Source of the DNA: an uncultured Collinsella sp.
GTDB lineage: Bacteria > Actinomycetota > Coriobacteriia > Coriobacteriales > Coriobacteriaceae
Length of the DNA: 64,000 bases
Direction: 5' to 3'
Assembly: GCA_900545605.1 (NCBI GenBank)
Contig: UQZL01000008.1
Coordinates: 4,532 to 68,531 of the forward strand
Positions within the stretch are counted from its first letter, which is position 1. The number at the start of each line of letters is the position of its first letter. The notes beneath the pieces were generated by a model that worked only from the letters and a program-made list of their open reading frames with translations, searched no databases and was not told where the DNA came from. A program made the translations under genes and the position numbers. Of the stretch, positions 15,986-25,125 are shown in pieces.

Positions 15986-17491
15986 ATGGCTTTGACCGAC
16001 ATCTCGCATCCCGCCGACATCGCAATGCTCACCGATCTGTACGAGCTCACTATGGCCCAGGGCCTGTGGGAGAGCGGCAAGGCCAATGAGCAGGGTTGTT
16101 TTACCGCGTTTTACCGCGACCATCCCTTTGGCAGCGCCTATGCCGTCATGTGCGGCACCGCCGAACTGCCCGAGCTGGTCGAGAATCTGCGCTTTACGCC
16201 CGAGGACATCGACTACCTCGCCTCGCTCCAGGCCCCTGCCGGCGGCGCGATGTTCAAGCCTGGATTCCTCGACTACCTGCGCGATTTTCGTGCGCATGTA
16301 AACATCGACGCCGTGCCCGAGGGCGAGCTCGTCTTTCCGCGCGAGCCCATGGTGCGCGTCACCGGCCCCGCGCTGGAGTGCCAGCTGCTCGAGACGGCGC
16401 TGCTCAACATCGTCGGGTTCCAGACGCTTGTCGCCACCAAGACGGCGCGCGTGGTGCTCGCCGCCGACGGTCGCCCCGTGGCGGAGTTTGGCCTGCGCCG
16501 AGCCCAGGGTCCCGATGGCGGTCTGGCCGTTGCGCGCGCGAGCTACGTTGCCGGCTGCTCCTCTACGTCCAATGTGCTCGCCGGCCGCCGCTACGGTATT
16601 CCCGTCTTTGGCACGCATGCGCACAGCTGGGTGATGAGCTTCGATTCCGAGCTCGAGGCCTTCCGTGCCTTTGCCAAATCGAGCCCCAAGAACTGCACGC
16701 TGCTCATCGACACCTATGACGTGCGCGAGGGCTGTGAACATGCCATTACGGTTGCCAAGGAGATGGAAGCGGTGGGCGAGCGCTTGTCGGCCATTCGCAT
16801 TGACTCCGGCGACCTCGCCAAGCTCTCCAAGTATGTTCGCGGCCGTTTTGATGCCGAGGGCCTGCCCTATGTGGGGATCTCGGTTTCTAACGATCTGGAT
16901 GAGTACACGATTCAGTCGCTGCTCGACCAGGGCGCGCCCATCGACAGCTTTGGCGTGGGTACCAAGCTTGCGACCTGCTATGACCAGCCGGCGCTGGGCG
17001 GCGTGTACAAGCTTTCCGCCCGCCGTGCGAGCGAGGCAGATCCATGGACGCCGGTGGTCAAGCTCTCCGAGCAGCCCTACAAGCGCACGATCCCGGGTGT
17101 GCAACGCGTGCGCCGTTATTACGACGGCTTTGGCGGCCCGGTCTGCGACATGATCTACGACGAGGACCATCTGGCGGGGGAGGGCGCCGCGCGCGGCAAT
17201 ACCCTCGTGGCCGTGAATGATGCCGCCTTGGTGACCGACGTGTCCGAACTTGAGTATCGCGAGCTGCTGGTGCCGATCGTGCGCGATGGCAGTGCGGTGG
17301 CTCCGCGTGAGAGCATCCAGGACGCGCGCGAGCGCTGTGCTTGGGCGCTCGATCATCTGGACGCAGCTTTCAAGCGCTTCCTGTACCCGCAGACCTATGT
17401 GGTGGGCATGGAGCAGGGCCTGGCTCAGGTGCGCGACGAGCTCGTGCGCAAGAACATGGCCGCGGCTTCTGCCTTTCCCTGGGCTCACTAA
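15986..17491 (+). CDS. pncB: Nicotinate phosphoribosyltransferase
   Basis: NAD salvage enzyme that joins nicotinate and PRPP, with ATP hydrolysis, to give nicotinate mononucleotide. The 501 residues include the N-terminal substrate segment DLYELTMAQGLWESG near residue 14, the SSTSNVLAGRRYGIPVFGTH block near residues 190-210 with the catalytic-region His of GTHAHSWV, and the phosphate-binding region RIDSGDLAKLS near 270. The ATG at 15986 follows GAAAGGTCG. It is followed after 79 bases by proB with no terminator between, so co-transcription is possible though the pathways differ. Confidence 0.93.
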   Translation: MALTDISHPADIAMLTDLYELTMAQGLWESGKANEQGCFTAFYRDHPFGSAYAVMCGTAELPELVENLRFTPEDIDYLASLQAPAGGAMFKPGFLDYLRDFRAHVNIDAVPEGELVFPREPMVRVTGPALECQLLETALLNIVGFQTLVATKTARVVLAADGRPVAEFGLRRAQGPDGGLAVARASYVAGCSSTSNVLAGRRYGIPVFGTHAHSWVMSFDSELEAFRAFAKSSPKNCTLLIDTYDVREGCEHAITVAKEMEAVGERLSAIRIDSGDLAKLSKYVRGRFDAEGLPYVGISVSNDLDEYTIQSLLDQGAPIDSFGVGTKLATCYDQPALGGVYKLSARRASEADPWTPVVKLSEQPYKRTIPGVQRVRRYYDGFGGPVCDMIYDEDHLAGEGAARGNTLVAVNDAALVTDVSELEYRELLVPIVRDGSAVAPRESIQDARERCAWALDHLDAAFKRFLYPQTYVVGMEQGLAQVRDELVRKNMAAASAFPWAH

Positions 17492-17570
17492 TTCCTTGGG
17501 CGGTAGGGGCGAGTCACGCTCCCTTGGCCGCCAGCTCGGCCGTTCGCTGAACAGTTGATTGGTTTGACGT

Positions 17571-18698
17571 ATGACGACTTCTTATAAAACGATGGTGGTA
17601 AAGATCGGTTCGTCCACGGTGGTGGGCGCCGATGGCAAGGTCAACCGCGCCTTTATCGGCGGACTTGCCGATCAAGCCGCAGCGCTGCGCAAGCTCGGCT
17701 GGCGTCTGGTCGTGGTGAGCTCGGGCGCTATTGCCTGTGGCTATCCCGTGTTGGGCTTCGACCGCAAGCCGGTCGGCGACCTTCCGAGCCTGCAGGCCTG
17801 CGCCTCGGCTGGTCAGTGCATCATCTCGTCGGCCTACGACGAGGAGTTCCATGCGCGCGACCTGCTCACCTCGCTCGTACTGCTCACGCGCCACGACACG
17901 GCCCGCCGCACGTCCTACCTGCATGCACGCGACGCCCTGCTGCGCCTGGTGGAGCTGGGCGTGGTGCCGGTCGTCAACGAGAACGATACCGTCACCGTCG
18001 ACGAGATCAAGTTTGGCGACAACGACACGCTGGCGGCGCTTGTGAGCTGCCTGGTTTCTGCCGATCTGTGCGTGACGCTCTCGGACATCGATGGCCTCTA
18101 TACCGCCAATCCGCACGAGGACCCCACGGCCGAGTTTGTTCCTGTCGTGCATAAGATCGATGCCAAGATTATTGCCTCGGCGGGTGATTCTTCCACATCG
18201 GTGGGCACGGGCGGCATGATTACCAAGATCCGCGCGAGCCGCATCCTGATGACGGCGGGCATTCAGAGCGTGATTTGCTCGGGCGAGGAGCCTGATGCGC
18301 TCGTGCGCCTCGCCCGCGGCGAGAGCGTGGGCACGCTGTTCGATCCGCCGGCGGAGCGTCTGGACATCGCACCCCGCAAGCTGTGGATCGCACTGGGCGA
18401 CAAGGCGCATGGCTCGGTGACGGTCGATGATGGTGCTGCGAAGGCGCTGGTCAGCCGTGGCTCTTCCCTGCTTGCGGTGGGTATTCGCGAGGTCGATGGC
18501 CAGTTTGCCGAGGGCGATGTGCTCGACGTGTGCGACCCGAGCGGTATGGTTGTCGCCCGCGGTATCGCCGAGGCCGATTCGGACGTGCTGGAACTTGCTG
18601 CCGGTCGCCGCCAGGACCAGATCGCCAGCAACCGCCTGCTGGCAGACCTGGCCGAGAAGCCGGCGATACACAGGGATAACTTGATCGTATTTGCATAA
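17571..18698 (+). CDS. proB: Glutamate 5-kinase
   Basis: First step of proline synthesis: phosphorylates the gamma carboxyl of glutamate. The 375 residues comprise an amino acid kinase domain, with VVKIGSSTVV at residues 8-17, VVVSSGAIACG near 46-56, VNENDTVTVDEIKFGDND near 140-157 and a GTGGMITK motif near 210, plus a C-terminal PUA domain from about residue 270, as in long-form ProB. No clear Shine-Dalgarno precedes the ATG at 17571. It is followed by a strong terminator, then by a decayed proline iminopeptidase gene and proA, so proline genes cluster here. Confidence 0.95.
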   Translation: MTTSYKTMVVKIGSSTVVGADGKVNRAFIGGLADQAAALRKLGWRLVVVSSGAIACGYPVLGFDRKPVGDLPSLQACASAGQCIISSAYDEEFHARDLLTSLVLLTRHDTARRTSYLHARDALLRLVELGVVPVVNENDTVTVDEIKFGDNDTLAALVSCLVSADLCVTLSDIDGLYTANPHEDPTAEFVPVVHKIDAKIIASAGDSSTSVGTGGMITKIRASRILMTAGIQSVICSGEEPDALVRLARGESVGTLFDPPAERLDIAPRKLWIALGDKAHGSVTVDDGAAKALVSRGSSLLAVGIREVDGQFAEGDVLDVCDPSGMVVARGIAEADSDVLELAAGRRQDQIASNRLLADLAEKPAIHRDNLIVFA

Positions 18699-18745
18699 AG
18701 AAAGACAGCGCTGCGGATCGTTTCCCGCAGCGCTGTCTTTCTCGT
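18699..18745. terminator. Perfect 18-pair terminator after proB
   Basis: AGAAAGACAGCGCTGCGG at 18699-18716 is exactly complementary to 18725-18742 with an eight-base loop. The A-rich left flank and TTTCT on the right allow use from both sides, by proB and by the convergent pseudogene. Confidence 0.85.
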
Positions 18746-18797
18746 GCCGGCACCTGGGGACGTTTCTTTTGTGCCGGCAGGTGGGGACACTCCTTTG
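18745..18797. repeat. Dispersed GTGCCGGCA / GGGGACACTCC intergenic element
   Basis: GTGCCGGCAC followed by CTGGGGACGTTTC, then GTGCCGGCAG followed by GTGGGGACACTCC, repeats the same building blocks found at 5988-6060. It sits between the proB terminator and the stop codon of the proline iminopeptidase pseudogene. Confidence 0.65.
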
Positions 18798-20187
18798 CTA
18801 GAAGATTCGGCGCAGGTCTCCGCGGTTGAGGGCCTCGTCGAAGAGGTGCTTGAATACCACGCTGCCGTGCAGGCCGTCGTGCTCGAACTCGTTGGTCACC
18901 CAGGCATGCGAGTTGCCCACGCGGCTGAGCGTATCAAGCTGCAGGCCCGAATCCACGTACATGTCGTCGAAATACACCGCGGCCTGGAGCGGCACTTCGT
19001 TGTAGGCCAGGCGCTGCGGGTCGTAGATCTTGTCCCAGCTGGTGTCTTCCATCAGCAGGTCCATGGCGGGCTTGAAGGGCTTGAGCTCGGGCATCTGCTC
19101 GAACATCCACGGGAACATGGCCTCGCCGGTAAACATGAGCGGGCGCGCGAGGGTGTCGAACTCGGTGCGGTGAGCCTTCTCTTCAGCCGCGGCCCAGCCA
19201 ATGGGCATAGTGTCGCCGTCGGCGTAGATGAACTCCTGCAGCGTCCAGTACAGTGGATTCGTGCGCGTGTTGGTTCGCTCGAAGGCGCGCATCAAAAAGC
19301 TATCGGATACTGAGGCACCGCAGCTCAGCGTGCCGTCGCCGTCAGCAAAAGCATGATCGATAATCCAATGCATGCGCTCAAAGCTCGGCTTCATGCCAAA
19401 GTCGCTGCCCATGAGCTGTAGGCGCTCAACCGTCATCGGCGAGCCGTCGGGCAGCACGGGCTTCTGAGCCTCGAGCGCATCGGCCAGGGCTGCCACGCGC
19501 TCGACGTCAGCGGGGTAGCGGTCGTAATACTGCTGCGTCTTGGCGGCCATGCGCGGGAAGGTGTGCGCGTAGACCTCGCTGGCGCTCGCCGGCACGTGCG
19601 GAATGCCACCACAGGTAAAGCTTGCCGCCACGCCCTCGGGGAAGAGCGACAGATAGCTCAGCGTCAAAAAGCCGCCGTAGCTCTGCCCGAGCGTGACCCA
19701 GGTACTCAAAATCGCGCACGATAGAGCTGGCGAGGTGACGCTTGAGGAAGTCTGCCTGCGAGCGGTCCGCATCGGCGCCGGCTGCCTCGGTGCGCTCGCC
19801 CAAGGCCGCGATCGTGCGTCCGTCCACGCAGCTACTGCGTCCGGTGCCGCGCTGGTCGGGCAGGACCACGCGGAAGTGTTTGACGGCCTCCTCGATCCAG
19901 CCATCGCTTGTGGGCGACAACGGACGCGGGCTCTCGCCGCCGGGGCCGCCCTGTAAAAACAGGAGCAGCGGCAGATCGTCGTTGATGCGGTCGGGCGCGC
20001 AAACCACGCGATAGAAGAGCTTGATGCTCTCGGGCGCGCCGGCGATTGGTGCCGGCATAGCGCCGCGGCGCATGGTGCTGCCGACGGCCAGGAGCATCGG
20101 CTCCAGGCCGCGCCAGTCAAGGGGGACGTCGATGCTGTGGTCCTCGACATACAGGCCGGGGACGTGGTACGAAGTGATGAGCGCCAT
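18798..20187 (-). pseudogene. Proline iminopeptidase (alpha/beta hydrolase), frameshifted
   Basis: Two overlapping frames together make one prolyl aminopeptidase-like protein. The N-terminal part starts at ATG 20187 (MALITSYHVPG) and carries the oxyanion motif LQGGPGGESPRP and the DQRGTGRS segment, reaching SSIVRDFEYL near 19700. The rest continues in another frame from WVTLGQSYGGF, which holds the nucleophile motif G-Q-S-Y-G-G, to the stop at 18798. Intact relatives have about a dozen residues between the RD and the W; here only about four are left. A deletion of some 20-30 bases, not a multiple of three, is the likely cause. The remaining frame is well preserved, so the loss is recent or a sequencing artefact. 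Confidence 0.82.
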
Positions 20188-20299
20188 GTGATGCTTCCGT
20201 TCGTTGCGGTGTTTCGGGTTGACCAATTCTACCGCCGCAGGTGAGGTCATGCGCAAATCGGCTACCATGGTTGCAAACTTCTAGGAGAAAGGGCCGCCC

Positions 20300-21586
20300 A
20301 TGTCGGTCGATATAGCCACGTATGTCCACGATCTTGCCGTTGCCGCCAAGGCAGCGTCGGCCTCGCTTGCCACGGCGAGCGACGAGCAGCGCCAGGAGGC
20401 CGTGCGCGCCATGGCCGCAGCACTGCGCAACGGTGTCGACTCCATCGTCGCCGCCAACGAGCTCGATATGTCCGCTGCGCGTGATGCGGGCACCTCGGTC
20501 GGATTGCTCGACCGCTTGCTGCTGACGCCCGAGCGCGTTGAGAGCATGGCCGCCGGCCTGGAGAAGCTCGCCGAGCTGCCCGATCCCGTGGGCCGCGTGC
20601 TCGATCACCGTGTGCTTGCGAGTGGCGTGGACCTTACGCGCGTGAGTGTGCCGCTGGGCCTGGTTGCCATGGTCTACGAGGCGCGCCCCAACGTGACGGC
20701 CGACGCCGCGGGCATCTGCATCCGCACCGGCAACGCCTGCATTCTGCGCGGCGGTTCGCTAGCCTATCACTCGTGCGCCATGATTTCTGAGCTGCTGGCC
20801 GATGCGCTCGAGACCAAGGGCTTCCCGCGCGAGGCCGTGTCGATGATCGAGTCTACCGACCGCGAGGCCACCGGCGAGCTCATGAAGCTCCGCGGCGTCG
20901 TCGATGTGCTCATTCCGCGTGGCGGTGCGGGCCTGATCCAGCGCTGCGTGCGCGAGTCGCTCGTGCCGGTGATCGAGACGGGTACGGGCAACTGCCACAT
21001 CTACGTGCATGAATCCGCCGACTTTGATAAGGCACTCAACATTATCGTTAATGCCAAGACCCAGCGCGTAGGCGTGTGCAATGCCGCCGAGTCGCTGCTG
21101 GTCGACCATGCTGTGGCCGATGCGTTTTTGCCCGCGGTCGTGGCCGTGCTGCATGACCACGGCGTGCTCATTCACGGCGACGAGGCAACCTACGCCGCAT
21201 GCGCCGATGCCGGGCTTGCCGAGGGTGATGACTACGTCGCCGCGACTGAGGAGGACTGGGGTCGCGAGTACCTGGCGCTCGAGATGAGCGTGAAGGTCGT
21301 GGCAAACGAGGACGAGGCCATCGCACACATCAACCGCTACGGCACGATGCACTCCGAGGCCATTGTTGCCGAGGACACGGATGCTTGCGAGCACTTCCTG
21401 GATGCGGTCGATGCCTCGGCTGTGTATGCCAACGCCAGTACGCGCTTTACCGACGGCGGCGAGTTTGGCCTGGGCGCCGAGATCGGCATCTCGACCCAAA
21501 AGCTCCACGCCCGCGGCCCCTTTGCCGCCGAGGCCCTCACCACTTACAAATACAAGCTCCGAGGCACCGGCCAGGTCCGCCCCTAG
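20300..21586 (+). CDS. proA: Gamma-glutamyl phosphate reductase
   Basis: Second step of proline synthesis: NADPH-dependent reduction of glutamyl 5-phosphate to glutamate semialdehyde. At 428 residues it has the usual length and the aldehyde dehydrogenase fold, with the catalytic cysteine in VGVCNAAESLLVD near residue 260, the PLGLVAMVYEARPNVT segment near 117 and the C-terminal block FGLGAEIGISTQKLHARGP. The ATG at 20300 follows AGGAGAAAGG. proB lies 1.6 kb upstream in the same direction, separated by a terminator and the convergent pseudogene, so the two are not a simple operon. Confidence 0.96.
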   Translation: MSVDIATYVHDLAVAAKAASASLATASDEQRQEAVRAMAAALRNGVDSIVAANELDMSAARDAGTSVGLLDRLLLTPERVESMAAGLEKLAELPDPVGRVLDHRVLASGVDLTRVSVPLGLVAMVYEARPNVTADAAGICIRTGNACILRGGSLAYHSCAMISELLADALETKGFPREAVSMIESTDREATGELMKLRGVVDVLIPRGGAGLIQRCVRESLVPVIETGTGNCHIYVHESADFDKALNIIVNAKTQRVGVCNAAESLLVDHAVADAFLPAVVAVLHDHGVLIHGDEATYAACADAGLAEGDDYVAATEEDWGREYLALEMSVKVVANEDEAIAHINRYGTMHSEAIVAEDTDACEHFLDAVDASAVYANASTRFTDGGEFGLGAEIGISTQKLHARGPFAAEALTTYKYKLRGTGQVRP

Positions 21587-21597
21587 CGACCGCGCAA

Positions 21598-21640
21598 GAA
21601 AAACCGCCACAAAGGTGCCTGTCCCCTTTGTGGCGGTTTT
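21598..21640. repeat. Dispersed palindrome, CCGCCACAAAGG variant (copy 4), likely terminator
   Basis: AAAACCGCCACAAAGG pairs with CCCTTTGTGGCGGTTTT. The A-to-G change in the left arm (CCACC to CCGCC) is matched by a compensating change in the right arm (GGTGG to GGCGG), so pairing is kept. It lies between the convergent ends of proA and the HD-domain gene. Confidence 0.87.
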
Positions 21641-21655
21641 AGCTGGCGCGGGCGG

Positions 21656-22255
21656 TTAGGCCTGGAAGGTATCGCGATCGGGCGCGAAGGACTGCATGGC
21701 CGCGATGGTGCGGTCAAAGAGCTCGGGGAGCTCCCAACCCAGCATCTCGGCGCCCTGCGAAATCACGTCGCGCGAGCAGCCGGCGGCAAAGCGCTTGTCC
21801 TTGAACTTCTTCTTGAGCGACTTGGTCGTAAAGTCCATGACGCTCTTGCTCGGACGCATGATCACGGCAGCACCGATCAGGCCGGTGAGCTCGTCGCAAG
21901 CAAACAGGATCTTCTCCATCTGCAGCTCGGGCTTGGGCAGCGAGGTATTGAAATCGGACGTGTGCGTCTGGATGGCGCGAATGAGCTCGGGAGACGCACC
22001 TTCGCCCTCAAGAATCTCGGCAGCATAGATGGTGTGGTTCATGGGGTCGTCCTCATGCTCCTCCCAATCCAGGTCGTGCAGCAGACCGACGATGCCCCAA
22101 AACTCCTCGTTCTCGGGGTCGAACTCGCGCGCAAAGTAGCGCATAGTGCCCTCGACCGTCTCACCATGGGTGATGTGGAACGGGTCCTTGTTGTGCTCGT
22201 TGAGCAGTTCGAACGCGCGGTCGCGGGTGATTCCGGCGGTAAGCGGTTCTGCCAT
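21656..22255 (-). CDS. HD-domain hydrolase
   Basis: A 199-residue protein of the HD metal-dependent phosphohydrolase superfamily. The metal-ligand pattern is visible as an N-terminal His region (PFHITH, residues 25-30), the HD pair at 60-61 in GLLHDLDWEEH and a later TSDF segment near residue 98 with flanking His. Members hydrolyse nucleotides or related phosphates, but the substrate cannot be read from sequence. The ATG at 22255 is preceded by GGAGTCTC on its strand. It sits between two dispersed palindromes and is therefore probably a single transcription unit. Confidence 0.8.
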   Translation of the reverse strand: MAEPLTAGITRDRAFELLNEHNKDPFHITHGETVEGTMRYFAREFDPENEEFWGIVGLLHDLDWEEHEDDPMNHTIYAAEILEGEGASPELIRAIQTHTSDFNTSLPKPELQMEKILFACDELTGLIGAAVIMRPSKSVMDFTTKSLKKKFKDKRFAAGCSRDVISQGAEMLGWELPELFDRTIAAMQSFAPDRDTFQA

Positions 22256-22309
22256 AAGAGACTCCTTGTGCTCGTGGGTATCGCTAAGAATGAATACTAC
22301 TAGAACAAG

Positions 22310-22351
22310 AAAACCACCACAAAGGTGCTTGTCCCCTTTGTGGTGGTTTTT
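22310..22351. repeat. Dispersed palindrome, CCACCACAAAGG type (copy 5), likely terminator
   Basis: AAAACCACCACAAAGG pairs with CCCTTTGTGGTGGTTTTT around TGCTTGTC. It lies between the CarD-like gene (ends 22364) and the start of the HD-domain gene, and would end the CarD-like transcript. Confidence 0.87.
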
Positions 22352-22363
22352 GGCGCGGGTGGG

Positions 22364-22849
22364 TTAGTTGAGGGCGGCTTGGGCTAGGCGGGCTTCGGCG
22401 GCCTCCTCGGTGACGCCCAAGGCCACAGCGAACTCCTCGATGGAGCGGCGCTTGGCTTCCTTGAGTACGCGCATGTAGTAGGAGCTGGGCTTTTTATCAG
22501 CTTCCTCGGCCTGGCGAATGCGGTGCATCATGGTTTTTGCCACGCGGACCGTCTCGGGCGCGCCCAGCTTGAGCTGCTGCTTAAAGTGTGTCTCCTCAAG
22601 CGAGCTGTTGCGCTCGGTAAAGGTGTCGCACTCCAGCTCGTCATAGTGGCTCAGCAAGTGCTCGGCATCTTGCTGCGAGATGGCGGCGTGCAAACGGTCG
22701 GCCTGCGCCACGGGGTACATGAGGATCGTCTGCGCATGTCCCTGCTTGGTCTCGAGCAGCAGCATGGGCTGCGGTGTGTCGTCCCTAAAACCGACGACGG
22801 TGCAGACTCCCTGGCCCGGATGAATGACGTGTTGACCGATTGAGAACAT
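22364..22849 (-). CDS. CarD-family transcriptional regulator
   Basis: A 161-residue protein with the CarD/CdnL layout. An N-terminal RNA polymerase-interacting Tudor-like domain (residues 1-60, MFSIGQHVIHPGQGVCTVVG) is followed by an all-helical C-terminal domain that contacts the upstream edge of the promoter bubble. In actinobacteria such proteins stabilise open promoter complexes and affect rRNA transcription. The ATG at 22849 follows TTGGAGGT on its strand. An imperfect palindrome (ATACG...CGTAT, 22865-22880) lies just upstream and could be a control site. Confidence 0.88.
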   Translation of the reverse strand: MFSIGQHVIHPGQGVCTVVGFRDDTPQPMLLLETKQGHAQTILMYPVAQADRLHAAISQQDAEHLLSHYDELECDTFTERNSSLEETHFKQQLKLGAPETVRVAKTMMHRIRQAEEADKKPSSYYMRVLKEAKRRSIEEFAVALGVTEEAAEARLAQAALN

Positions 22850-23191
22850 GCTACCTCCAACTTATACGAATTTACGTATGTTAAGAATACCACGCTGACG
22901 TGCGCAAACCATTACTGTATGCAGGAAAAGCACACAACTCCGATAGGTAAGAGTATTCGATAACAGGCGCAGCTCATTCACACCTTTATGCATTTTCAAC
23001 GCCTGCATAATCTGCAGGCAGACTGGCATCTTTGAGTGACTCCATACAAGCTGTAGTCATTTTTGTGCATATGCAATATCGATTGGCTTTACCCTGCGAC
23101 AGTGCCCGTCGCTTGTGATAGAGTGCTACAAACTCTGGCTTTTGCCCTACGAGTGACCAAGAGCTCGGGGGCTTTAACACAAGGAGGATCT
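22850..23191. other. Divergent intergenic region between carD-like gene and argS
   Basis: No gene is supported here. Short elements seen are the ATACG/CGTAT palindrome near 22865-22880 and a small hairpin GCCTGCA...TGCAGGC near 23003-23021. I could not find a convincing -35/-10 pair for argS, and there is no T-box signature (no AGGGTGG-type antiterminator), although argS is a gene type often controlled that way. Confidence 0.5.
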
Positions 23192-25045
23192 ATGCCCGAG
23201 AAGATTGAAGAGCTGGTACGCGCTGCGCTTGCTGCGGCCCAGGAGGCCGGCGACCTTTCCGCATTTGAACTTGACGATTGCGCTATCGAGCGACCGGCTG
23301 ACACTTCTCATGGCGAGTGGACCTCTACCATGGCCCTGAAGTCCGCCAAGCTGGCCCATTGCGCCCCGCGCAAGATCGCCGAGGCCATCGTTGCCCATAT
23401 GCCCGAGGACCCCGCGATCGAGAAGGTCGAGATCGCAGGCCCCGGCTTCATCAACTTCTACCTCTCCGTTGCCGTCAAGAATGCCATCTTTGGCGAGGCT
23501 CGCGAGAAGGGTATGGACTTCGCTAAGTCCAACGTCGGTGGCGGCCTGAAGACCCAGGTCGAGTTCGTCTCCGCCAACCCCGTCGGCCCCATGCACATCG
23601 GCCATGGCCGCTGGGCCGCTCTGGGCGACTCCCTTTGCCGTGTGATGGACCACGCCGGTTACGATATCCAGCGTGAGTTCTACATTAACGACCACGGCTC
23701 TCAGATGAACACCTTCGGCAACTCCATCAGCACGCGCTATATGCAGCTTGCCGACATCATCGCCAAGCAGGGCGTGGATATCGACGAGGCTCACAAGCTG
23801 CTGATCGCCGACCGCGACGCCTTTGTTGCCGATGAGAACGACGAGCATCCCGAGGCCCATCCGTATCAGGACAACTTTGCCGAGACTCTGGGCAAGGACT
23901 CCTACGGCGGCGACTACATCATCGACGAGGCCGCCGAGTTCTGGCGCACCGACGGCGATAAGTGGGTCAACGCCGATCCGCAGGAGCGCATGGAGAGCTT
24001 CCGCGAGCGCGGCTATGTAAAGATGGTCGACAACATGCGCGACCTTTGCCATGCCGTTAACTGCGACTTCGATCGTTGGTTCTCCGAGCGCTCGCTGTAT
24101 GTGAAGGACACCGAGGGTGAGACCGCCGGCACCTCCGCCGTCGACCGCGCCTTTGAGAAGCTCGACAAGATGGGCTACCTCTACACCAAGGACGGCGCCC
24201 TGTGGTTCCGCTCCACCGACCTGGGCGACGACAAGGACCGCGTGCTGATCAAGTCCGACGGCGAGTACACCTACTTTGCCTCCGACGTCGCCTATCACTG
24301 GGATAAGTTCCAGCGCGTCGACCACGTCATCGACATCTGGGGCGCCGACCACCACGGCTACATCGAGCGCGTCCGCTGCGTCTGCGATGCCTTGGGTTAC
24401 CCCGGCAAGTTCGAGGTTCTGCTGGGCCAGCTCGTCAACCTGCTGCGTAACGGCAAGCCCGTCCGTATGTCCAAGCGCAAGGGCACCATGGTGACCCTGC
24501 AGGAGCTCGTCGACGAGGTTGGCTCCGACGCCGCTCGTTACACGCTCATCTCCAAGAGCTCCAACCAGATGGTCGACTTCGATATCGAGGCCGTCAAGAA
24601 GCGCGACAACTCCAACCCGGTCTATTACGTGCAGTACGCTCACGCCCGCGTGTGCTCCATCCTGCGTCGTGCCGCTGACGTTACGCCCGAGCAGGCTGAC
24701 GAGATGGGCATGAAGGCCGTCGCCGCCAAGGCCATCGGTGAGAACGTCGATTACTCGCTGCTGACCGACCCGACCGAGCTCGCCCTTTCGCGTAAGCTCA
24801 ATGAGCTCACCGACCTCATCGCCAGCTGCGCTCGCGACCGCGCCCCGTTCCGTCTGACGCACTTTGCCGAGGAACTCGCCGGCGACTTCCACAGCTTCTA
24901 CGCTGCCTGCCAGGTTCTGCCGAGCGAGGGCCGTCCCGTCGACCCCGAGCTTTCGCGCGCCCGTCTGGCCGCTTGCGACGCCGTCCGCGTGACGCTCGCC
25001 CTGGTGCTCACCCTTGTTGGTGTCTCCGCTCCCGAGCAGATGTAA
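23192..25045 (+). CDS. argS: Arginine--tRNA ligase
   Basis: Charges tRNA-Arg. The start is ATG 23192 behind AAGGAGG, giving 617 residues, slightly above the common 550-590. The N-terminal Add-1 domain is followed by the class I HIGH motif in NPVGPMHIGHGR near residue 135. An MSKR signature (VRMSKRKGTMVTL) lies near residue 425, and the C-terminal DALR anticodon-binding domain begins near 480 (YVQYAHARVCSILRR). A terminator follows at 25091-25121. Confidence 0.97.
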   Translation: MPEKIEELVRAALAAAQEAGDLSAFELDDCAIERPADTSHGEWTSTMALKSAKLAHCAPRKIAEAIVAHMPEDPAIEKVEIAGPGFINFYLSVAVKNAIFGEAREKGMDFAKSNVGGGLKTQVEFVSANPVGPMHIGHGRWAALGDSLCRVMDHAGYDIQREFYINDHGSQMNTFGNSISTRYMQLADIIAKQGVDIDEAHKLLIADRDAFVADENDEHPEAHPYQDNFAETLGKDSYGGDYIIDEAAEFWRTDGDKWVNADPQERMESFRERGYVKMVDNMRDLCHAVNCDFDRWFSERSLYVKDTEGETAGTSAVDRAFEKLDKMGYLYTKDGALWFRSTDLGDDKDRVLIKSDGEYTYFASDVAYHWDKFQRVDHVIDIWGADHHGYIERVRCVCDALGYPGKFEVLLGQLVNLLRNGKPVRMSKRKGTMVTLQELVDEVGSDAARYTLISKSSNQMVDFDIEAVKKRDNSNPVYYVQYAHARVCSILRRAADVTPEQADEMGMKAVAAKAIGENVDYSLLTDPTELALSRKLNELTDLIASCARDRAPFRLTHFAEELAGDFHSFYAACQVLPSEGRPVDPELSRARLAACDAVRVTLALVLTLVGVSAPEQM

Positions 25046-25090
25046 GCTACGGGTCATTTGACCGCGCAGGTTTGGTTTAACTGAGCCTTG

Positions 25091-25125
25091 AAAGCCCGAT
25101 CTCCCACGGAGGTCGGGCTTTTTGC
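25091..25125 (+). terminator. Intrinsic terminator after argS
   Basis: AAAGCCCGATCT (25091-25102) pairs with AGGTCGGGCTTT (25110-25121), then further Ts. It lies 45 bases after the argS stop codon. Confidence 0.88.

Noticed and set aside
7950..22351. CRISPR array from the repeated CCACCACAAAGG units
   Set aside because: Copies are kilobases apart, each after a different gene, with no spacers and no cas genes.
22850..23191. T-box or leader-peptide control of argS, and likewise of trpS upstream of 12259
   Set aside because: No antiterminator consensus or specifier-loop structure, and no Trp- or Arg-rich leader frame was found.
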